The translations under genes and the position numbers were made by a program. 16,490 bases of DNA from Pseudomonadota bacterium (lineage in GTDB: Bacteria; Pseudomonadota; Gammaproteobacteria; Steroidobacterales; Steroidobacteraceae): the NCBI GenBank assembly GCA_021792815.1, contig JAJYTX010000019.1, positions 1 through 16,490 on the forward strand, in the 5' to 3' direction. Positions 7,567 through 14,088 of the stretch are shown here, piece by piece; the first letter of the stretch is position 1, and every line of letters starts with the position of its first letter. The notes under the pieces were generated by a model. It saw only the letters and a program-made list of their open reading frames with translations. It was not told the origin of the DNA and did no database searches.

Positions 7567-8607
7567 TCAACAGATCCGGGGCAGTTGCTCGCCGGCGAGC
7601 CAGTCGACCATCCGCTCACCGCCGAAACCGGTGCTCATCCGCACGAAGCAGTTCCCGTCGCTCACGGTCTCGCCGATGATCGCGGCATCACGACCGAGCG
7701 GATGGGCGCGCATCGCCGCCAGCACCGGCTCGGCCGACGCCGGCGCCACGAACGCCGCGAGCTTGCCTTCGTTGGCCACGTAGAGCGGGTCGAGACCGAG
7801 CAGTTCGCACGCAGCCACCACCTCTGTCCGCAGCGGAATCGCCGTCTCGCGCAGCCGGAAGCCCACGCCGGCCTGCCGCGCGATCTCGTTGAGGGTCGCG
7901 GCCAGCCCGCCGCGCGTCGGGTCACGCATGGCGTGCAGATCCCTGCCCCCTGCCGAGACCATCGCCGCCACCAGGCCGTGCAGCGGGGCCGAATCGGACA
8001 CGATCTGCGTCTCGAACTGCAGATCGTGACGGCGCGACATGACCGCGACGCCATGGTCGCCTAGCGTTCCCGAGACGATCACCCGGTCGCCGGGCCGCAC
8101 CCGCTCCACCGACACGTCGATCCCCTGGGGCACCGTGCCGATTCCGGTGGTGCAGATGAACACACCATCAGCCTTGCCGCGCTCGACGACCTTGGTATCG
8201 CCGGTGATCACCGGCACGCCGGCCGCGCACGCCGCCTCCCCCATGCTGCGCACGATGCGCGTCAGCTGCGCCAGCGGGAAACCCTCCTCGAGGATGAAGC
8301 CCGCCGAAAGAAACCGCGGCTGCGCGCCCGCCATGGCGATGTCGTTGATGGTACCGTGCACGGCGAGCGAGCCGATGTCGCCTCCCGGGAAAAACAGCGG
8401 TGAGATCACATAGCCGTCGGTCGTCATGACCATGCGGCCGTGACTGACGTCGAACGTGGCCTGATCATTGCCACGGCGCAGCCACTCATTGTCGAGCGCC
8501 GCATGGAAGATCTCGGCGATCAGCTGTGACATCGCCCGTCCGCCGGCTCCATGCGACAGATCCACGCATCCGTGCGTCAGGTCGAGCGGCTGGGCGTGCG
8601 ATGTCAT
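7567..8607 (-). CDS. hypE: HypE, cyanide-forming maturation protein
   Basis: HypE dehydrates the thiocarboxamide placed on its C-terminal Cys by HypF, giving the thiocyanate that donates CN to iron on HypC/HypD. The protein has 346 residues and ends exactly in PRIC, the conserved tail with the reactive Cys. ATP-binding PurM/SelD-family features are visible: LSHGAGG near the N-terminus, TDGYVISPLFFPGGDIGSLAVHG, the INDIAMAGA helix, GDTKVVERG, and DPTRGGLAATLNEIA. The ATG at 8607 forms an ATGA overlap with the hypD stop. Longer in-frame starts inside hypD are not needed. The next gene, hypX, begins 7 bases after the stop. Confidence 0.97.
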   Translation of the reverse strand: MTSHAQPLDLTHGCVDLSHGAGGRAMSQLIAEIFHAALDNEWLRRGNDQATFDVSHGRMVMTTDGYVISPLFFPGGDIGSLAVHGTINDIAMAGAQPRFLSAGFILEEGFPLAQLTRIVRSMGEAACAAGVPVITGDTKVVERGKADGVFICTTGIGTVPQGIDVSVERVRPGDRVIVSGTLGDHGVAVMSRRHDLQFETQIVSDSAPLHGLVAAMVSAGGRDLHAMRDPTRGGLAATLNEIARQAGVGFRLRETAIPLRTEVVAACELLGLDPLYVANEGKLAAFVAPASAEPVLAAMRAHPLGRDAAIIGETVSDGNCFVRMSTGFGGERMVDWLAGEQLPRIC

Positions 8608-9776
8608 GCGGTGCCGCACGCCGCCGATACTCCCGGGCCGGGCACAGGTCTCTCGTCGCGAAAGCGTTTGTAGGTCCAGTGCGCGGCGCACGCCCCTTCC
8701 GAGGACACCATGCACGAGCCCATTGGAGTCTCCGGGGTGCACACGCTGCCGAACAACCGGCATTCACGCGGTGATTTCACCCCACGGAGCACCGCCCCGC
8801 ACTGGCAGCCGGGCACCTCGCGCGCCGGCAGATCCTCGAGCGCGAAGCGCCGCTCGGCGTCGAACTCGGCGTAACGACGCTTGATGCGCAGCGCGCTGTA
8901 GGGCACCTGACCGAGTCCGCGCCACTCGAAGCGCTTGCGCAGCTCGAACACCTCGGCGACATCGCGCTTGGCATGCGGGTTACCTTCGGGCCGCACAGCG
9001 CGCCCATACTGATTTTCAACTTCGTGACGCCCCTCGTTGACCTGGCGGACGAGCATCAGCACCGCCTGCATGACATCGAGCGGCTCGAACCCGGCGATCA
9101 CCACCGGCCTGGCGAACTCCTCGGCGAAAAACACATAGGGATCGCTGCCGATCACGGTGCTCACGTGCGCGGGCCCGATGAAGCCGTCGAGCCGCACCCG
9201 GCCGAGCTCGCGCACATCAGGGCTCTCCAGGATGTTCTGGATCGCCGCCGGTGTCAGCACGTGATTGCAGAACACGGTGAAGTTTCTGAGTGCCAGCCGC
9301 TCGGCCAGCCGGATGGCGAGCGCGGTCGGGGGCGTGGTGGTCTCGAAGCCGATGGCGAACAGCACCACCTGGCGCTGCGGCTCGCTCTGCGCAAGCGCCA
9401 CCGCGTCGGCCGCCGAGTAGATCATGCGTACGTCGGCACCGGCCGCCTTGGCGCGCAGCAGTGAGACCCCCCTGGAACCGGGCACCCGCATCAGGTCTCC
9501 ATAGGTGCACAGCGTCACCTGCGCACGAGAGGCGAGACGGATCGCGGTGTCGATGCGCGAGACCGGCAGCACGCATACCGGACAGCCCGGGCCATGAATC
9601 AGCCGCACTGCCGGCGGCAGCAGATCCTCGATCCCGTAGCGGGAGATGGCGTGCGTGTGGCCGCCGCAGAACTCCATGAAGTGATAGGTCGCGGCAGGAC
9701 CCGCGACCTCCCGTGCGATCTGCACAGCGAGCGCGCGCGCCAACTGCCCGTCGCGGTACTCGTCGACGTGTTTCAC
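8604..9776 (-). CDS. hypD: HypD, [4Fe-4S] maturation scaffold
   Basis: HypD forms the complex with HypC on which the Fe(CN)2CO group is built, using a [4Fe-4S] cluster and redox-active cysteines. The 390-residue protein has the conserved EFCGGHTH motif with Cys37, then HGPGCPVC with Cys65 and Cys68. GFETTTPPTA and GFIGPAHVSTVIG are also typical of the family. The C-terminal cluster region contains PGCQCGAVLRG, PRECRLFG, CTPETPMGSCMVS and EGACAAHW. The start is a GTG at 9776 that overlaps the hypC stop as GTGA and has GGAG 8 bases upstream; the resulting N-terminus, MKHVDEYRD, matches the family. It overlaps hypE by 4 bases. Confidence 0.97.
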   Translation of the reverse strand: MKHVDEYRDGQLARALAVQIAREVAGPAATYHFMEFCGGHTHAISRYGIEDLLPPAVRLIHGPGCPVCVLPVSRIDTAIRLASRAQVTLCTYGDLMRVPGSRGVSLLRAKAAGADVRMIYSAADAVALAQSEPQRQVVLFAIGFETTTPPTALAIRLAERLALRNFTVFCNHVLTPAAIQNILESPDVRELGRVRLDGFIGPAHVSTVIGSDPYVFFAEEFARPVVIAGFEPLDVMQAVLMLVRQVNEGRHEVENQYGRAVRPEGNPHAKRDVAEVFELRKRFEWRGLGQVPYSALRIKRRYAEFDAERRFALEDLPAREVPGCQCGAVLRGVKSPRECRLFGSVCTPETPMGSCMVSSEGACAAHWTYKRFRDERPVPGPGVSAACGTA

Positions 9777-10042
9777 CAGATGGGCTCCGGGACGACATCC
9801 TGAGAAAGCCCGGCGCGGTTTGCGACTTCGGTCAACGCGTCGAGCACGCGCTGCGCTTCGCCCTCGTCGATGACGGCCATGGCGAAGCCAACGTGTGCCA
9901 GCACATACTGTCCAGGCTGCGCCTCAGGCGTGTAGACGAGATTGATCTCCTTGATGACGCCGCCGAAGTCGACGCGGCCGCTGCGCATCAGCGGATCCTC
10001 CCCGAGGATGCTCAGAATTCTGCCGGGGATCGCCAGACACAT
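9773..10042 (-). CDS. hypC: HypC, hydrogenase maturation chaperone
   Basis: Small chaperone (89 residues) that carries the Fe(CN)2CO precursor with HypD and delivers it to the large subunit. It begins MCLAIPGRI, the invariant N-terminus whose Cys2 binds iron, and continues with the expected beta-barrel sequence (VDFGGVIKEINLVY, QPGQYVLAHVGFAMAVID). A GAGG lies 8 bases upstream of the ATG at 10042. It is the first gene of the seven-gene minus-strand hyp operon. The promoter should lie in the 155-base region shared with the divergent c/b cytochrome gene. Confidence 0.96.
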   Translation of the reverse strand: MCLAIPGRILSILGEDPLMRSGRVDFGGVIKEINLVYTPEAQPGQYVLAHVGFAMAVIDEGEAQRVLDALTEVANRAGLSQDVVPEPIW

Positions 10043-10067
10043 GCGCCGAGCCTCGGGAAAGGTATGA

Positions 10068-10160
10068 GTACGTACCCTGCCGCAGGCGCCGGACCGTCGG
10101 AATACGTACCTGCCGAATCCCCCGACGCCGTATCGAGGCCGACATTCGTATCGTACGTAT
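10068..10160. promoter_or_regulatory. Three TACGTA-core sites in the hypC/cytochrome divergent region
   Basis: Three copies of one 8-mer lie in the 155-base divergent region: GTACGTAC at 10068-10075, ATACGTAC at 10102-10109, and ATACGTAC on the minus strand at 10153-10160. Centre spacings are 34 and 51 bases. The first two also share a following tgccg. GTATCG occurs three times as well, at 10130, 10148 and 10157, the last overlapping the third site. A dimeric regulator controlling both directions would explain the repeats. The factor cannot be named. No clear sigma-70 or sigma-54 promoter elements were seen in this region. Confidence 0.5.
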
Positions 10161-10197
10161 CGACCCGTACCGTTCGGTCCCCGATCCTGCACCCAGG

Positions 10198-11718
10198 ATG
10201 AGCCCCCGTACGATCCACAGCATCGGCTGGCTGGCGGCATTGATGGCCGCCGTGCTCGTCGCGGGGGCAGCCGGTTCGGCCGCGAATGGAGCCATCACGG
10301 CGCACCTCAACGCCTCCGGGAGTGCGCAAGCGCCCGCTCCCTCCGCTGTACCCGCCGCCATCCCCGACGCCCACTGCCTGGCCTGTCACGGCACCGGTCT
10401 GATGGGCGCCCCCAAAGTCGACTCCGCGGTCCTGGCGCATTCGGTGCACGCCTCCCTGGCATGCGTCAGCTGCCACGCATCCGTCAGGACGCTGCCGCAT
10501 GGCGTGCCGCTCGCCCCGGTGAAATGCGCCTCCTGTCACGTGAAGGCCTATCGGACCTATATGGACACTCCGCACGGACAGGCGGCGAAGCTCGGCCTCG
10601 CCACGGCTCCCGGCTGCGTGAGCTGTCACGGTGCGCATGGCATTGTCTCGCCGGCGAACCCTCGCTCCCGGGTCTCGGCGGCGAACCGCGCCGCCACCTG
10701 CCGCGGCTGCCACGCCGGAGCCAGCGCGAAGCTGGCCGGCTATGACCCACATCCCCGGCCCTCCCGCTCCGCGCCGCTCGCCTTCGCGCACTATTTCATG
10801 CTCGTGCTGCTCGCCGGCGTGTTCGGCTTCTTCGGCCTGCACACGCTGCTGTGGCTGCAGCGCGGCCTCGTCGGCCGGCTGCGGGGCGAGATCCCGCCGC
10901 TCAAGCGCTTCACCGGTCCGCACATCCAGCGCTTCACCGTGGCGGACCGGCTCACGCACGTCACGGTGATCGTGAGCTTCATGCTGCTTGCCCTGACCGG
11001 TCTGCCCCTGATGCATCCGAGTGCACCCTGGGCACCCGCACTGACGCGCTTCTGGGGAGGCGTGCACACCATGCACGTCATCCACCTGGTGAATGCCGGC
11101 ATCACCTTCGGCTACTTCCTGTTCCATCTGTGCTATCTCGCCTATCGCGCAGTCCTCAGAAAACAGCGCTATCGGCTCTTTGGTGAAGACTCGCTGCTGC
11201 CCAACTGGACCGATATCAAGGACATCGGGCGCAACTTCCGCTGGTTTCTGTATCTCGGACCGCAGCCGAAAATGGGTCGCTGGACGTACTGGGAGAAGTT
11301 CGATTACTGGGCCGTGTTCTGGGGAGTGGCCATCATCGGCATTTCGGGGTTGATGCTTGCCGCCCCATTGCTGTCCACCCGCGTGCTGTCGGGCATCTGG
11401 CTCAATGTCGCCTTCGTCGTGCATTCCGAGGAGGCGCTGCTCGCGGTGGGTTTCATCTTCATTTTCCACTTCTTCCACAACCACCTCGGGCCGCTGAAGT
11501 TTCCGATCGACGTGTCGATCTTCACCGGCCGGGTGCCGCTCGATCGCTTCAAGGAGGAACGCCCGCTGCAGTATCAGCAGTTGCTGCAGGAAGGCAGACT
11601 CGAGAGCTCGATGGTGCCACCCCCGTCGCTGTTGATGACGAGCATCGCGGTGCTGTTCGGATCGGTGGTGCTCATCACCGGTGTCACGCTGATCGCGCTC
11701 GTGATCTTCGCGGGCTGA
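10198..11718 (+). CDS. Pentaheme cytochrome c / FdnI-like cytochrome b fusion
   Basis: Predicted inner-membrane redox protein of 506 residues. A signal peptide or anchor (residues 1-30) leads to a periplasmic domain with five CxxCH c-heme motifs at 60-64, 89-93, 110-114, 140-144 and 168-172, plus extra His residues that could be distal ligands. From about residue 197 there are roughly six hydrophobic segments with membrane His, including DRLTHVTV, HVIHLVN and FHFFHNH, resembling the diheme cytochrome b of formate dehydrogenase/hydrogenase (FdnI/HydC). The layout recalls Geobacter CbcL, which has more c hemes and oxidises quinol in the inner membrane. ATG 10198 is the only start that gives a proper signal sequence, though its ribosome binding site is poor. 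It is divergent from hypC and upstream of the UbiA gene. Quinone/cytochrome c electron exchange is the likely role; direction and partners are unknown. Confidence 0.85.
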   Translation: MSPRTIHSIGWLAALMAAVLVAGAAGSAANGAITAHLNASGSAQAPAPSAVPAAIPDAHCLACHGTGLMGAPKVDSAVLAHSVHASLACVSCHASVRTLPHGVPLAPVKCASCHVKAYRTYMDTPHGQAAKLGLATAPGCVSCHGAHGIVSPANPRSRVSAANRAATCRGCHAGASAKLAGYDPHPRPSRSAPLAFAHYFMLVLLAGVFGFFGLHTLLWLQRGLVGRLRGEIPPLKRFTGPHIQRFTVADRLTHVTVIVSFMLLALTGLPLMHPSAPWAPALTRFWGGVHTMHVIHLVNAGITFGYFLFHLCYLAYRAVLRKQRYRLFGEDSLLPNWTDIKDIGRNFRWFLYLGPQPKMGRWTYWEKFDYWAVFWGVAIIGISGLMLAAPLLSTRVLSGIWLNVAFVVHSEEALLAVGFIFIFHFFHNHLGPLKFPIDVSIFTGRVPLDRFKEERPLQYQQLLQEGRLESSMVPPPSLLMTSIAVLFGSVVLITGVTLIALVIFAG

Positions 11719-11729
11719 GCGTGCCCGCG
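11709..11729 (+). terminator. GC-rich hairpin spanning the cytochrome stop codon
   Basis: A perfect 7-bp stem, cgcgggc at 11709-11715 and gcccgcg at 11723-11729, encloses a 7-base loop that contains the TGA stop of the c/b cytochrome. The right arm is also part of the 10-bp palindrome gcccgcgggc at 11723-11732. No T-run follows, so it is not a standard intrinsic terminator; it may protect the 3' end or pause transcription before the UbiA gene. Confidence 0.25.
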
Positions 11730-11734
11730 GGCGC

Positions 11735-11742
11735 ATACGTAC
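11735..11742 (+). promoter_or_regulatory. Fourth ATACGTAC site, upstream of the UbiA-family gene
   Basis: This 8-mer is identical to two of the three sites in the hypC/cytochrome divergent region. It is centred 49 bases upstream of the centre of the FNR-type box in the 124-base gap before the UbiA-family gene. Sharing suggests a common regulator for the hyp operon, the c/b cytochrome and the prenyltransferase. Confidence 0.42.
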
Positions 11743-11780
11743 TGATGCTTATTCCCTCTGCGCGCCGCACCGGTTACACA

Positions 11781-11794
11781 CTGATAATAATCAA
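11781..11794. promoter_or_regulatory. FNR/ANR-type box upstream of the UbiA-family gene
   Basis: CTGAT-AATA-ATCAA matches the FNR consensus TTGAT-N4-ATCAA at nine of ten defined positions and lies 48 bases upstream of the ATG at 11843. It falls in one of the few AT-rich patches of the window. The best -10-like hexamer nearby (GATAAT, 11783-11788) overlaps the box, and no good -35 stands at the right distance. Activation versus repression therefore cannot be read from the geometry. Confidence 0.55.
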
Positions 11795-11842
11795 CCCACT
11801 GCAGCCGCGCGGGCCGGCCCGCGACGCCGGAGACCTGTGAAG

Positions 11843-12826
11843 ATGGACATACGCGGCCCCTCAGGCCCCGCGGAACCCACCGCTGCGGCACTGGGCGGCG
11901 ACGCCATCAGCGTACGCGCCCGGCGGCTGGCGCTCGCCACCCGGCCGGCTTTCGCGCCGGCATCGGTGGCCTCGGTGCTCATCGGCAGCGCCTGGGGGTA
12001 TCGGGTCGCCGGACAATTCTCATGGAGCCTGGCGGTGCTGGCCGTTCTCGCGACGCTGTGCGTGCACCTCGCCGCGAACGTCCTTAATGACGTGAGCGAC
12101 GATCTGTCGGGCGCGGACCGCGGGAATGACGGTCGGATCTTCCCCTACAGCGGCGGCTCGCGCTTCATTCAAAACGGCGTCATGAGCGCGCACGACATGA
12201 CGGTCTGGGGCGTCACCCTGCTCGCGGTCGCGGCGGTGCTCGGACTTGCGCTGCTCGAGCTGCGCGGGCCCGGAGTCCTGGTGTTCGGGCTGACCGGTAT
12301 GGCGCTCGGCCTCGCTTATTCCCTGCCGCGGCTGCAGCTCGCGGCCCGCGGCCTGGGCGAGGCGGCGATCGCGCTCGCCTTCGGGGTCCTGCCAGTGACG
12401 GGCGCGGCATGGCTGCAGAGCGGACGGCTCGACGCCGCGAGCGTGTTGATTTCGGTGCCGGTCGGCCTGTGGGTCGCGGCCATTCTTCTGATGAACGAGG
12501 TGCCCGACCGGGACGCCGACGCTCGCGCCGGCAAGGCGACTCTCGTCGTACGACTCGGGACCCGCGCCACGCGACGCGTGTACCTCGGACTGCACGGCGG
12601 TGCCTGCGGCGCGCTCCTGCTGGCCGCAGTGTTCAGGCTCATACCGGGGTGGACGGGCGTTGCCGCCCTGCTCCTGCTGCCCGCCGCCTGGAGCGCCTCG
12701 CGTGCGATCACCCGGCCGGCCGATCGCGCCTCGATGGTTCGAGGAATCCGCGCCACGCTGCGTCTGCACACGGCAGGGTCCGCACTGCTGCTGGTGAGCG
12801 TGCTGCTTGCCGCCTTCCTGCATTGA
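11843..12826 (+). CDS. UbiA-family polyprenyltransferase (MenA-like)
   Basis: Integral membrane prenyltransferase of 327 residues that should attach a polyprenyl chain to an aromatic acceptor. The first Asp-rich motif is NVLNDVSDDLSGAD, followed by an SGGSRFIQNGVMS segment reminiscent of MenA (1,4-dihydroxy-2-naphthoate prenyltransferase). The second is NEVPDRDADARAGKATLVVRLG. These bind the diphosphate through Mg2+. Eight or nine hydrophobic segments span the rest. The ATG at 11843 is preferred because GGAG lies 10 bases upstream; the in-frame GTG at 11837 is too close to it. It follows the c/b cytochrome by 124 bases carrying an FNR-type box, and is convergent with a cytochrome c gene. Its acceptor (naphthoquinone, benzoquinone or another compound) cannot be decided from sequence alone. 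Confidence 0.85.
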   Translation: MDIRGPSGPAEPTAAALGGDAISVRARRLALATRPAFAPASVASVLIGSAWGYRVAGQFSWSLAVLAVLATLCVHLAANVLNDVSDDLSGADRGNDGRIFPYSGGSRFIQNGVMSAHDMTVWGVTLLAVAAVLGLALLELRGPGVLVFGLTGMALGLAYSLPRLQLAARGLGEAAIALAFGVLPVTGAAWLQSGRLDAASVLISVPVGLWVAAILLMNEVPDRDADARAGKATLVVRLGTRATRRVYLGLHGGACGALLLAAVFRLIPGWTGVAALLLLPAAWSASRAITRPADRASMVRGIRATLRLHTAGSALLLVSVLLAAFLH

Positions 12827-12861
12827 GCGCCGCGCACGCCGGGATCACGGTGCAGACCGCC

Positions 12862-13188
12862 TCAAGGTTTGCCGCCCGCCTCGAGGTAGGCCACGACCGC
12901 ATCCAGCTGACTCGGGCTCAGCTTGTCCTGGTACGAGGGCATCATCGTCGCGGGTCCGAGGGCCTTCTTCGGGTCGATGAGAGCCGCTTTGAGCGCGACC
13001 GCCGGTTTGCCGGCGTACGCCGACAGCGCCTGCGCAAGCCCGCCCTGCTGATGGCACGTGGTGCAGGTCAGCGTCTTGACCAACTGCCTGCCGCTGGTGA
13101 CCGCAGGCGTTGCACTCGCTGTGCCCCCTGCCGATGCCAGCACGACCGAGAACACCGTCCACCGCACGAATGACTGCCATTGGGTCAT
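12862..13188 (-). CDS. Small periplasmic monoheme cytochrome c
   Basis: Class I-like c-type cytochrome of 108 residues. An N-terminal signal peptide (hydrophobic WTVFSVVLASAGG, likely cleavage after ASA at about residue 26) directs export. The single heme site is CTTCH at residues 42-46. The axial Met is probably Met83 in MMPSYQDKLS, and the C-terminal helix LDAVVAYLEAGGK is typical. ATG 13188 has GGAGG 6 bases upstream. It probably shuttles electrons in the periplasm, perhaps to or from the pentaheme c/b protein or the hydrogenase. It lies 132 bases downstream of hypA in the same direction, and that gap may hold its own promoter. It ends 35 bases from the convergent UbiA gene. Confidence 0.9.
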   Translation of the reverse strand: MTQWQSFVRWTVFSVVLASAGGTASATPAVTSGRQLVKTLTCTTCHQQGGLAQALSAYAGKPAVALKAALIDPKKALGPATMMPSYQDKLSPSQLDAVVAYLEAGGKP

Positions 13189-13320
13189 GGTCGACCTCCA
13201 CCGATCGGGTCACCTACGCACACACGACACCGTCTGCCCGGCGTGACTCCGGATGCTATCCCGCCAGAGCTGCGTGCGCCGTAAGAGATTACCGAGCCCG
13301 GAATTCGCGCCGACGAGCCA

Positions 13321-13671
13321 CTACGAGTCTTTCTCGAGTTCCACGCTGGCGAGCAGCAGTTCCTCCCCGGAGACCACCGTGACCCGCCACGCGCCGCAGC
13401 ATGCGCACAACAGGCGGGTACTGCTCGCCTCGGACTCCGCACCACACTCGAGGCAGCGCACCCTGAGCGCGCAGCGCTCGAGGATCAGCCTCGAGTCGGC
13501 CGCCAGGGTGCCGGCGCTGGCGAGGGGGTAGGCGCTGGCGAGCAGCGACGGCTCCACTCCCGAGAGTGGGCCGATCCTCACCGTCACGGATACGACGCGC
13601 TGAGCATGGTGCTCGCGGGCGACACGAGCCACCTGCTGCATCAGCGCCTGACAGATCGACAGCTCGTGCAT
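13321..13671 (-). CDS. hypA: HypA, nickel metallochaperone
   Basis: HypA delivers Ni to the hydrogenase large subunit together with HypB. The 116-residue protein starts MHELSIC, with the Met1-His2-Glu3 nickel site. The structural zinc site is Cys73-x2-Cys76 and Cys89-x2-Cys92, with an additional Cys91. VTVRIGPLSGVEP is the typical central strand-turn. ATG 13671 is preceded by GAGG. It lies 21 bases after the lipoprotein cytochrome gene and apart from the other hyp genes, whose operon runs on the same strand but is separated by the cytochrome and UbiA genes. Linkage to the structural genes, not hypB, is a rearranged order compared with the common hypABFCDE. Confidence 0.95.
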   Translation of the reverse strand: MHELSICQALMQQVARVAREHHAQRVVSVTVRIGPLSGVEPSLLASAYPLASAGTLAADSRLILERCALRVRCLECGAESEASSTRLLCACCGAWRVTVVSGEELLLASVELEKDS

Positions 13672-13692
13672 GCCTGATCGCCTCGGCGGCGC

Positions 13693-14088
13693 TCAGCGCC
13701 GCTGTGCTTGCGCCTCGATGAAGGCAACCAGTTCCCAGGTCTGCCGGTCGCTCAACGTCGGCCATGGCGCCATGACCGTCTCACGCACCCCGGTGCGGAT
13801 GGCGAGAAAAGTGCGCCCCGCGTGCGCGCGCTGCGACCAGGGCGGCAACCTCAGATCCGGCGGTGGCGCGAAGCCGTTCTGCCGCAGCCCATCGCCCGCT
13901 CCACGCGCACCGTGACAGATGGCGCAGTGCGCGGCGAACAGCACCGCCCCGGCGCGGCGGGCGCTGCTCGATGAGAGCAGCGCCTCGGGCACTGCCGGTC
14001 CTGGACGCTCACAGCCCGAAATGATGCATGAGAGCGTGAATAGGACGAGCGCCGCCGACCTGGGTTTGCTCGAGCAACTCGTAACCAA
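13693..14088 (-). CDS. Lipoprotein cytochrome c
   Basis: Monoheme c-type cytochrome of about 131 residues. The N-terminus has a lipoprotein signal: basic KPR, a hydrophobic run, and a lipobox ISGC with Cys26 as the predicted lipidated residue. The heme motif is CAICH at 55-59 followed by the GARGAGDG segment common in cytochromes c; Met106 in TVMAPW is the likely axial ligand. The only suitable start is TTG at 14088, which overlaps the end of the protease gene by 80 bases and has GGAAG 9 bases upstream, so the exact start is uncertain. It should be membrane-anchored facing the periplasm. Its place between the protease gene and hypA makes it part of the hydrogenase operon and a candidate electron acceptor or donor for the enzyme. 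Confidence 0.85.
   Translation of the reverse strand: MVTSCSSKPRSAALVLFTLSCIISGCERPGPAVPEALLSSSSARRAGAVLFAAHCAICHGARGAGDGLRQNGFAPPPDLRLPPWSQRAHAGRTFLAIRTGVRETVMAPWPTLSDRQTWELVAFIEAQAQRR

Noticed and set aside
3349..7679. Very long plus-strand open frames (over 550 codons each) opposite hypF/hypB and hypX
   Set aside because: They are antisense to clearly recognisable hyp genes, contain no known motifs, have Arg/His/Pro-rich compositions typical of GC-rich shadow frames, and lack sensible starts.
10012..11736. 574-codon minus-strand open frame opposite the c/b cytochrome
   Set aside because: The plus strand encodes five CxxCH motifs and coherent membrane helices; the minus-strand product is a compositional shadow with no domain signal.
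11783..11788. GATAAT as a sigma-70 -10 element for the UbiA gene
   Set aside because: No recognisable -35 hexamer lies 16 to 18 bases upstream, and the hexamer is part of the FNR-type box, so it is not listed as a promoter on its own.
13189..13320. Hidden small gene or promoter between hypA and the downstream cytochrome c
   Set aside because: No start codon with a ribosome binding site and coherent frame was seen, and no repeat, FNR-type box or ATACGTAC site is present; nothing beyond the cytochrome's own ribosome binding site can be supported.
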